6,317 nt of DNA from positions 1 to 6,317 of the forward strand of contig JAHFQD010000117.1 in NCBI GenBank assembly GCA_023266455.1. The letters are read 5' to 3'. A program made the translations under genes and the position numbers. A model generated the notes under the pieces. That model had not been told where the DNA came from. It did not search any database and saw nothing but the letters and a program-made list of their open reading frames with translations. Below are positions 1 to 5,340 of the stretch, in pieces; within the stretch, counting starts at the first letter, position 1, and each line of letters begins with the position of its first letter. The stretch comes from Candidatus Muproteobacteria bacterium (GTDB lineage Bacteria > Pseudomonadota > Gammaproteobacteria > Acidiferrobacterales > Sulfurifustaceae).

Positions 1-138
1 GACGACAAACGCGCGGTACGACAAGCGCCGGTTACCTGGTTGGGAAAAATCCAAGAATTGTCGACGCGGCATGGCGAAAAGTTCCTACTCGCCTCGACCG
101 CGTTGAGCGAACTCGCCGTGTACATAGAACCGACATAA
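1..138 (+). CDS. C-terminal end of an unrecognised protein (partial)
   Basis: Frame 1 is open from the window edge to a TAA at 136-138 and gives 45 residues ending in SELAVYIEPT. I do not recognise the family and the upstream part is missing. The composition is that of an ordinary soluble protein (mixed charged and hydrophobic residues, a WLGKIQEL helix-like stretch), whereas the other open forward frame (frame 3) gives an arginine-heavy product typical of an out-of-frame reading. That is the only reason for choosing this frame. It ends 146 bases before dksA, leaving room for a separate dksA promoter, so it is probably a different transcription unit. Confidence 0.45.
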   Translation, partial: DDKRAVRQAPVTWLGKIQELSTRHGEKFLLASTALSELAVYIEPT

Positions 139-172
139 ATCGCGTCTAGCATCTCGTCCAATCGACATTCCT

Positions 173-178
173 TATAAT
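173..178 (+). promoter_or_regulatory. isolated perfect -10 box upstream of dksA
   Basis: TATAAT at 173-178 is a perfect sigma-70 -10 hexamer. The bases 16-18 upstream (around 149-156) do not resemble TTGACA, so this is a weak candidate, possibly a second dksA start or a chance match. Confidence 0.25.
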
Positions 179-182
179 CGTG

Positions 183-211
183 TTGCTCACCCCTATCCTT
201 TCTGGTATAGA
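183..211 (+). promoter_or_regulatory. candidate sigma-70 promoter of dksA with extended -10
   Basis: TTGCTC (183-188) and TATAGA (206-211) are separated by the ideal 17 bases, and TGG (203-205) supplies an extended -10 TGn element. Transcription would begin near 218, leaving a leader of about 65 bases before the dksA ATG. The stretch after the -10 box (TTCGCGC) is GC-rich, the type of discriminator associated with DksA/ppGpp-sensitive promoters. E. coli DksA is reported to repress its own gene, so autoregulation is a reasonable inference but is not shown here. Confidence 0.5.
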
Positions 212-271
212 TTCGCGCTAATTTTTTGCCCCGGAACCCCCGCGGGCGGCAGTTATCGGCCCTTATTAAAC

Positions 272-277
272 GAGGAG
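272..277 (+). promoter_or_regulatory. ribosome binding site of dksA
   Basis: GAGGAG lies 7 bases before the ATG at 285. This strong, well-placed Shine-Dalgarno sequence favours that ATG over the internal ATG at codon 39. Confidence 0.8.
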
Positions 278-284
278 TACATAC

Positions 285-767
285 ATGCCGGCCATCCGGA
301 AACGTAAGGAAAAATTACCGGCCAGGGACGCAAGCTACATCACCGCTCTGCCTGTCGCAGGACTTAAGCCCTATGCCTCAAAGAAGGGCGAGAAATACAT
401 GAACAAAAAAATGCGCGGCCACTTCGACGTGGTACTGAACGCCTGGAAGAAAGAACTCGAAGACGAAATCGCGCGCACGGTGCACCAACTGCGCGACGAA
501 CCTGAAAATCCTTCCGATCCGAACGATCGCGCTTCGCAAGAAACCGATATGTCGCTGGAACTCCGCTCGCGCGACCGCGAACGCAAGCTGATCAAAAAGA
601 TCGACGAAGCGCTGGAGCGCATCGAGAAAGACGAATACGGCTATTGCGACAACTGCGGCGTCGACATCGGCGTCGAACGTTTGGAAGCGCGGCCGACGGC
701 GGAACTCTGCATCGACTGCAAAACGTTGGAAGAGATCCGCGAAAAGAAAATGGGCAGCGAAGAGTAA
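285..767 (+). CDS. dksA: RNA polymerase-binding transcription factor DksA
   Basis: DksA binds in the secondary channel of RNA polymerase and, with ppGpp, adjusts rRNA, ribosomal and biosynthetic promoters during the stringent response. The 160 residues match E. coli DksA (151 residues) closely. The coiled-coil arms (about residues 40-115) carry the tip motif DPNDRASQE with both acidic residues, D78 and D81, equivalent to E. coli D71 and D74. The family signature RDRERKLIKKI is at 96-106. A complete C4 zinc finger follows (C121, C124, C142, C145) with RLEARPTAELCIDCKTL. It is therefore the zinc-containing form, not the zinc-free DksA2 paralogue. The N-terminus has a basic extension of about seven residues (RKRKEK) relative to E. 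coli. A strong Shine-Dalgarno supports the start. The next gene begins 42 bases downstream with no clear terminator between, so co-transcription with the dihydroorotase is likely. Confidence 0.96.
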   Translation: MPAIRKRKEKLPARDASYITALPVAGLKPYASKKGEKYMNKKMRGHFDVVLNAWKKELEDEIARTVHQLRDEPENPSDPNDRASQETDMSLELRSRDRERKLIKKIDEALERIEKDEYGYCDNCGVDIGVERLEARPTAELCIDCKTLEEIREKKMGSEE

Positions 768-809
768 CGCTCTCCTGCTTGATCCGTACGATTTCATTCG
801 GAAAGCAAT

Positions 810-2117
810 TTGAATTCACTACTGATCCGTAATGCTCGCATTGCACGCCCGGACGGCGCCACGATCGATGGCGACGTGCTCTGCGAGGCTGGGCGGATCG
901 CCCGCATCGCGCCAGCGATCACCGCCCGCGCCAGCGAAACTATCGACGCCCAGGGCATGCTGCTTCTGCCCGGTATTATTGACCCGCAAGTCCACTTCCG
1001 CGAACCCGGCAAAGAATACAAAGAAGATCTCGCTTCAGGATCGCATGCCGCCGTCGCTGGCGGCGTCACCAGCTTTCTCGAAATGCCGAACACCGATCCG
1101 TCGACCACGACGCAAGCGGCGCTCGACGACAAACTCCAACGCGCCGCCGCGAAGAGCGTGGCCAATTACGGTTTCTTCATCGGCGCGACGCCGCATAATT
1201 TGGAAGAAATCAATCGCGCCACGCCCGCCTGCGGCATCAAAATTTTCATGGGCGCCAGCACCGGCTCGTTGCTGGTCGACAAACCACAAGATTTAGAACG
1301 CATCTTCGCCAATGGCACGCGTCTGATCGCCGTACACGCGGAAGACGAAGTACGCATCCGCGCGCGCAAAGCGCAATTCGCCGGACGCACCGATTACCCC
1401 GTGCATTCGGAAATCCGCGACGCCGAGTGTGCGCTCAATGCGACCAAGCTCGCGATGTCGCTGTCGAAGAAATACAAACGCCGGCTGCATATCCTGCATC
1501 TGTCGACCAAAGAAGAAGCCAACTTCCTACGCGAAGACAAACCTGCTTGGGTAACGGCGGAAGTGATTCCGAATCATTTGTTCCTGAACATTAAGGACTA
1601 CTCCACGCAGGGTTCGCGCGTGCAAATGAATCCGCCGATCCGCACCGCGGAAGACAACGCCCTGCTATGGCAGACGTTGCGCGATGGCGTGATCGATTTC
1701 GTCGCCACCGATCACGCGCCGCATACGTTGGAAGAAAAATCCAAACCGTATCCCGACAGTCCGTCGGGTATGCCAGGGGTAGAAATTTCACTGCCGCTGA
1801 TGCTGACCGAAATGGTTGCTGGACGTTGCACCTTGGCCGAGATCCAACGATGGATGTGTTGGGGTCCGGCCGTCGGCTACGGGATTGCGAACAAAGGAAA
1901 AATCTTAGAAGGTTGGGACGCCGATTTAACGCTCGTCGACGTCGCCACGCGCAAACTTGTGCGCGACGAAAATACCTTCACCAAGGTGCGATGGTCGCCG
2001 TACAGCGGCCGCGAGTTAACTGGTTGGCCGGTGTATACCGTGGTCAACGGCGAGATCGCGTTCGAACACGGCCGGGTCCGCGATAAGGTGCGCGGTCGAC
2101 CGTTGCAATTTGGATAA
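810..2117 (+). CDS. pyrC: dihydroorotase, class I-like (QxH variant)
   Basis: Dihydroorotase interconverts N-carbamoyl-L-aspartate and L-dihydroorotate, the third step of de novo pyrimidine synthesis, in the cytoplasm. The 435 residues fit the long class I type rather than the ~345-residue E. coli PyrC type. Visible motifs are the metal motif DPQVHFREPG at 58-67, substrate-binding MPNTDP at 92-97, GIKIFMGASTGSLLV at 142-156 with K144, AVHAED with H176, HILHLS with H227 and H230, MNPPIR at 273-278, and ATDHAPH at 299-305 with D301, the usual catalytic Asp. The first His of the usual HxH is Gln60 (see finding). I recall this DxQVHFREPG form in dihydroorotase-annotated proteins of Bacteroidetes and some proteobacteria, so it is probably a subgroup trait. 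The start is TTG at 810: no ATG or GTG gives a full N-terminus, an in-frame TGA lies at 780, and MNSLLIRNARI is the expected beginning. A modest GGAAAG (800-805) precedes it. Confidence 0.9.
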   Translation: MNSLLIRNARIARPDGATIDGDVLCEAGRIARIAPAITARASETIDAQGMLLLPGIIDPQVHFREPGKEYKEDLASGSHAAVAGGVTSFLEMPNTDPSTTTQAALDDKLQRAAAKSVANYGFFIGATPHNLEEINRATPACGIKIFMGASTGSLLVDKPQDLERIFANGTRLIAVHAEDEVRIRARKAQFAGRTDYPVHSEIRDAECALNATKLAMSLSKKYKRRLHILHLSTKEEANFLREDKPAWVTAEVIPNHLFLNIKDYSTQGSRVQMNPPIRTAEDNALLWQTLRDGVIDFVATDHAPHTLEEKSKPYPDSPSGMPGVEISLPLMLTEMVAGRCTLAEIQRWMCWGPAVGYGIANKGKILEGWDADLTLVDVATRKLVRDENTFTKVRWSPYSGRELTGWPVYTVVNGEIAFEHGRVRDKVRGRPLQFG

Positions 2118-2131
2118 CAAAAAAAGGCATT

Positions 2132-2938
2132 ATGGATATCATCGTACTGATTAAAGCCGCGCTGCTCGGCGTGGTCGAAGGCTTGACCGAATTCCTACCC
2201 GTTTCCTCCACCGGCCATCTCATTATCGCTGGCGACATGCTCGGCTTCACCGGCGAACGCGCCGATACTTTCGAGATTTTCATTCAGCTCGGCGCCATTC
2301 TAGGCGTCATGTGGCACTACCGCAGCAAGGTAACGGGCTTGGTACTGAACATGCATCGCCCGCCGGAACGTAAGTTCATCACCAGTTTGTTCATCGCGTT
2401 CTTGCCGGCGGCGATCGTCGGTTTGTCGATCCATAAATACATCAAGGCTTATTTGTTCAGCACGCATACCGTCGCGTGGGCCTTGGTCGGCGGCGGTATC
2501 GTGATGCTGCTGATCGAACATTGGCATCGGCACCGCGTCGCGCGCGTCCGCGAAGTCGATCACATGACGTATACCGACGCGCTCAAAGTCGGTATCGCCC
2601 AAACCTTATCGCTCTTCCCCGGCGTCTCGCGCGCGGGCGCAACGATTATGGGCGGCATGGTGTTCGGTTTGTCGCGCACCACCGCCACGGAGTTTTCTTT
2701 CTTCCTCGCGATGCCGACGATGTTCGCGGCGACGCTGTATGACCTCTACAAAAACATGCATGCGCTGCGCGCGGACGACGTCACCATCTTCGCCGTGGGT
2801 TTCGTGGTTTCTTTCCTCGTCGCGTTGTTCGTAGTGAAAACGTTTTTAGTCTACGTATCGCGTCACACTTTTCGGCCGTTCGCTTGGTATCGCATCGTCT
2901 TTGGCGGGCTGATCCTGGCGTATATTTATCTCGCGTAA
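2132..2938 (+). CDS. uppP: undecaprenyl-diphosphate phosphatase UppP/BacA
   Basis: UppP is an inner-membrane enzyme that dephosphorylates undecaprenyl diphosphate, regenerating the lipid carrier for peptidoglycan and other envelope polymers; overexpression gives bacitracin resistance in E. coli. The 268-residue length is typical. Both family signatures are present: VEGLTEFLPVSSTGH at 15-29 with E16, E20, S26 and H29, and PGVSRAGAT at 163-171 with R167, matching the E. coli acidic pair and catalytic Arg. Several hydrophobic segments are visible (about 50-62, 84-100, 112-128, 187-204, 217-241, 253-267). The start follows the dihydroorotase stop by only 14 bases, with AAAAAGG 4 bases before the ATG, so it is almost certainly in the same transcript. 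Confidence 0.97.
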   Translation: MDIIVLIKAALLGVVEGLTEFLPVSSTGHLIIAGDMLGFTGERADTFEIFIQLGAILGVMWHYRSKVTGLVLNMHRPPERKFITSLFIAFLPAAIVGLSIHKYIKAYLFSTHTVAWALVGGGIVMLLIEHWHRHRVARVREVDHMTYTDALKVGIAQTLSLFPGVSRAGATIMGGMVFGLSRTTATEFSFFLAMPTMFAATLYDLYKNMHALRADDVTIFAVGFVVSFLVALFVVKTFLVYVSRHTFRPFAWYRIVFGGLILAYIYLA

Positions 2939-2966
2939 TTCCCTTTAATTCCGGTTTAACGCCATT

Positions 2967-2996
2967 TGTCGGACTGCGTCGCCGCCGACAGATTTT
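2967..2996 (+). terminator. possible weak terminator after uppP (or upstream binding site)
   Basis: TGTCGG (2967-2972) and CCGACA (2985-2990) form an inverted repeat with a 12-base loop, followed by AGATTTT. The 6-bp stem and short T-run make a poor intrinsic terminator. It sits 28 bases after the uppP stop, the right place for one. It also lies about 110-135 bases upstream of the predicted sigma-54 start, where an activator site could be. Nothing else notable was seen in 2939-3027. Confidence 0.3.
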
Positions 2997-3027
2997 GGCG
3001 CGTCCAAAAATCGTTGAATTTACGCCT

Positions 3028-3056
3028 TTGAACCGGCTTTCCCCGTGGACTATGGT
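3028..3056 (+). promoter_or_regulatory. candidate sigma-70 promoter of the response regulator gene
   Basis: TTGAAC (3028-3033) and TATGGT (3051-3056) are separated by exactly 17 bases, each matching 4 of 6 consensus positions or better. Transcription would start near 3063, giving a leader of about 64 bases. It is upstream of, and does not overlap, the sigma-54-like site. Confidence 0.4.
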
Positions 3057-3074
3057 TAATCCAAGGCTCAGTCG

Positions 3075-3090
3075 TGGAAGGATTTTTGCA
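3075..3090 (+). promoter_or_regulatory. candidate sigma-54 (RpoN) promoter
   Basis: TGGAAGGATTTTTGCA fits the -24/-12 form TGGCACGNNNNTTGCA, with the invariant GG and GC dinucleotides exactly 10 bases apart. The predicted start is near 3101, leaving about 26 bases of leader before the ATG at 3127, with GGGGA (3118-3122) as ribosome binding site. Spacing and position are good; only two bases of the -24 block differ from consensus. Chance matches to this short pattern do occur. Confidence 0.4.
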
Positions 3091-3126
3091 TAATAAATAG
3101 GAACGCCCGCGAAACTCGGGGAATTT

Positions 3127-4287
3127 ATGTCGACGGCAATGAATAACGGATCAAAACCACGTGTCCTCGTCGCGGACGACTCTCGCGTCATCCGCAAGGC
3201 TGTGACCAAGATTTTGGGCAACGATTTCGAGTTGGTCGAAGCGGAAGACGGCGAATCGGCTTGGGATCAGCTCGGCAAACAAGATCGCGTTGATGTCCTC
3301 ATGACCGATATAGAAATGCCGAAGCTCGACGGCTACGGTTTGATCTGCCGTGTACGCGCCGCTGAACAATCGAATCTGCGCGACATGCCGATCATCGTTA
3401 TCACCGGCGCCGAAGACGACGTCACGCGCGAACGCGCCTACGCCTGTGGCGCCACCGATTTCATCACCAAACCGATCGACAGCGTGCAACTGCTCGCGCG
3501 CGCACGCGCGCATGCCAAGCTCGACGAAACCACGCGCAAGCTCGGCGAGATGGAAGCCGCGCTGGAACAACAATCGGCGGTCGACTCGCTCACGCAATTA
3601 CATACGCAGCGCTATCTGATAGAGCGCGGCGAACAAGATTTAGCCTACGCCAAACGCCATAGCAGCGGGCTTTCCGTCGTGCGCATCGACATCGACGATT
3701 TTCGCACGCTGTACGACACTCACGGCGACGATGTGTGCAATCAACTCATCATATGGACCTCCAAATTAATTTCCGCCAACGTGCGCACCGAAGACACCGT
3801 GGTGCGCGTCCGTGGCGCACAGTTCGCCATTCTCATGCCGGGCACCGGCAGGATGGACGCCGCGGTTGTGGCCGAGCGCACGCGTACCGCCATCGCCGCC
3901 GCGCCGTTCAAACATGGCAGCCTCAACTCAGCGATAACGGTGAGCCTCGGTTTAGCCACACTGGGACAAGAAGCGATCGACCGCATCGATCAATTCATCG
4001 CCATCGCCGAAAAAAACCTGACCTTGGCCAAGGCCGACGGCGGCAATCGGCTCAGCGTCGGTTACGAAGAAGCGCTGCAATCCACCGAAGTCTCGGTCAT
4101 CGAACAACCCGACATGGAAACCGCGTTGCGACTGATCGAAAAAGGCGAAAGCGGAAAACTCATCCCCTATTTGCCGGAGCTGACCTCGCGTCTGCTGCCG
4201 CTGCTCGAACTCAGCAATCGTTCGCTCGATCTCGATATCAGCGATGCGCTCTACCTGCTGAAGGACAAGCTGACGTCGATGAAGTAG
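3127..4287 (+). CDS. response regulator with degenerate GGDEF domain
   Basis: This 386-residue protein has three parts. Residues 11-130 are a receiver domain: acidic pair D17/D18, phosphoacceptor D61 in MTDIEMPKLDG, T93 and K115 in ITKP, all intact, so it should accept phosphate from a histidine kinase. A charged helical linker (about 128-152) leads into a GGDEF-family domain (about 152-312, DSLTQLHTQRYL to GGNRLS). The active-site motif reads RGAQF (229-233) instead of GGDEF, and the substrate region FRTLYDTHGDDVCN (192-205) lacks the usual Asn and Asp, so diguanylate cyclase activity is not expected. The allosteric I-site RxxD is retained (R220-D223). Residues about 322-386 form a Leu-rich, probably helical extension I do not recognise. 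ATG 3127 is preceded by GGGGA; M5 is an alternative start. The yheT-like gene follows after 36 bases. No kinase gene is in the window. Inferred role: phosphorylation-controlled c-di-GMP receptor or protein-interaction module. Confidence 0.9.
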   Translation: MSTAMNNGSKPRVLVADDSRVIRKAVTKILGNDFELVEAEDGESAWDQLGKQDRVDVLMTDIEMPKLDGYGLICRVRAAEQSNLRDMPIIVITGAEDDVTRERAYACGATDFITKPIDSVQLLARARAHAKLDETTRKLGEMEAALEQQSAVDSLTQLHTQRYLIERGEQDLAYAKRHSSGLSVVRIDIDDFRTLYDTHGDDVCNQLIIWTSKLISANVRTEDTVVRVRGAQFAILMPGTGRMDAAVVAERTRTAIAAAPFKHGSLNSAITVSLGLATLGQEAIDRIDQFIAIAEKNLTLAKADGGNRLSVGYEEALQSTEVSVIEQPDMETALRLIEKGESGKLIPYLPELTSRLLPLLELSNRSLDLDISDALYLLKDKLTSMK

Positions 4288-4323
4288 GATTCACTCTCGC
4301 CGATATCGTCAGCGCGAGAACGT

Positions 4324-5340
4324 GTGAAACCCGACGTCGTTACCACCACCCCCTACCGCAACGTCCCTTCTTCAACCCCGGCTTTCCGCGCCGCGTGGTG
4401 GTGCCGCAACGCGCATCTGCAAACCTTATGGGCGGCGCTCGTACGGCCGCGGCCGCGTGTCGCGACGCGACGCGAGCGACTGGAATTGCCCGACGGTGAT
4501 TTTATCGACCTCGACTGGGCCGTGACCGAGTCGCGCGGACCGATCGTGTTGATCCTCCACGGTCTCGAAGGTTCTTCCGAATCGAAATATGCGCGCGGGT
4601 TGCTGCACGCCGTGGTGGCACGCGGCTGGCGCGGATTAGTCATGAATTTTCGCGGTCGCAGCGGTAGCTTGAACCGTCTGCCCCGTAGTTATCACTCCGG
4701 CGAAACCGAAGACCTGGCGCATGTCGTCGCGGTTTTGAAAGCGCGCGAAGCGAATACGCCTATTGCCGCCGTCGGTTATTCGCTCGGCGGAAACGCGTTG
4801 CTCAAGTGGTTAGGGGAAACGGGCGATCGCGCGCCGGTATCCACGGCCATCGCCGTCTCCGTGCCGTTCTTACTCGCCGAGTGCGCCTGGAAAATGGAAC
4901 GCGGCTTTTCGCGCATTTACCAATGGGATTTGGTGCGACGATTGCGCAACACCGTTCTAGCCAAACAACGCGCGATGACACTGCGGATCGGCGTTTCCGA
5001 CGTAACCACTTTGCGCCGCTTCCGCGATTTCGACGAACACGTAACCGCTCCGCTGCACGGTTACGCCGGCGCCGACGATTACTACGCGCGCTGCAGTTCC
5101 CGGCAGTATCTAAGAAACATCGCCGTCCCAACGCTCATCGTGCATAGCCGAGACGATCCGTTTATGACCGAATCAACGATTCCGACGCCCGCCGAGCTTT
5201 CACCCACCATCGCGTTCGAGCTGTACGATCGCGGCGGTCACGTTGGTTTCATCGCCGGTGATTGGCCGTGGCGAGCACGCTATTGGCTTGAAGAAAGAAT
5301 TCCGAATTATCTCGAGACAATACTGCCTACGAATTTTTGA
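4324..5340 (+). CDS. yheT: YheT-family alpha/beta hydrolase
   Basis: This is an alpha/beta-hydrolase of the YheT/UPF0017 family; the physiological substrate is not established. The 338 residues match E. coli YheT (340) along the whole length. Landmarks are RNAHLQTLW (28-36), RLELPDGDFIDLDW (52-65), oxyanion-region HGLEGS (79-84), NFRGRSG and YHSGETED (108-114, 123-130), nucleophile elbow GYSLGGN with S153, GFSRIYQ (194-200), HGYAGADDYY (245-254), the acid region HSRDDPFM (274-281, probably D278) and GGHVGF with H306. The Ser-Asp-His triad is thus complete. No signal peptide is visible, so it is cytoplasmic. The start is GTG at 4324: the frame contains no ATG until codon 108 and the upstream frame stops at 4285-4287. 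The ribosome binding site is weak (GAGA at 4316-4319). It is probably co-transcribed with the response regulator 36 bases upstream. The 3' end overlaps the convergent glycosylase gene by 14 bases. Confidence 0.92.
   Translation: MKPDVVTTTPYRNVPSSTPAFRAAWWCRNAHLQTLWAALVRPRPRVATRRERLELPDGDFIDLDWAVTESRGPIVLILHGLEGSSESKYARGLLHAVVARGWRGLVMNFRGRSGSLNRLPRSYHSGETEDLAHVVAVLKAREANTPIAAVGYSLGGNALLKWLGETGDRAPVSTAIAVSVPFLLAECAWKMERGFSRIYQWDLVRRLRNTVLAKQRAMTLRIGVSDVTTLRRFRDFDEHVTAPLHGYAGADDYYARCSSRQYLRNIAVPTLIVHSRDDPFMTESTIPTPAELSPTIAFELYDRGGHVGFIAGDWPWRARYWLEERIPNYLETILPTNF

Noticed and set aside
239..267. Leader attenuator or terminator in the dksA 5' region
   Set aside because: The CCCGCGGG palindrome and a GGGC/GCCC 4-bp pairing are too short, and the following bases (TTATT) are not a proper T-tract.
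285..767. Zinc-independent DksA2 paralogue
   Set aside because: All four zinc-finger cysteines (121, 124, 142, 145) are present.
378..797. Long open frame antisense to dksA
   Set aside because: It lies opposite a confidently identified gene, is arginine- and phenylalanine-biased with no recognisable motif, and has no upstream ribosome binding site of note.
2119..2125. Seven-A run before uppP as a slippage or frameshift site
   Set aside because: It is intergenic, after the pyrC stop, and serves more simply as part of the AAAAAGG ribosome binding site.
2781..3221. Minus-strand open frame covering the uppP-regulator gap
   Set aside because: It overlaps the ends of two real genes, is strongly basic and has no family features; the gap is better explained by promoters.
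3151..3597. 148-codon open frame antisense to the receiver domain
   Set aside because: GC-rich codon periodicity of the sense gene keeps the opposite frame open; no motif is visible.
4285..4326. Read-through fusion of the response regulator and YheT-like protein
   Set aside because: The two genes share a reading frame with only the TAG at 4285-4287 and 12 sense codons between, but each matches its family as a complete separate protein, so it is coincidence.
3735..4499. 254-codon open frame in another forward frame spanning the regulator and the hydrolase start
   Set aside because: The product is very rich in Arg and His without a pattern, and both overlapped genes are well supported in their own frames.
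4822..4829. GCGATCGC octamer as a dispersed HIP1-like repeat
   Set aside because: CGATCG-like strings are scattered through coding DNA of this CpG-rich sequence, and I saw only an isolated full octamer with no regular placement.
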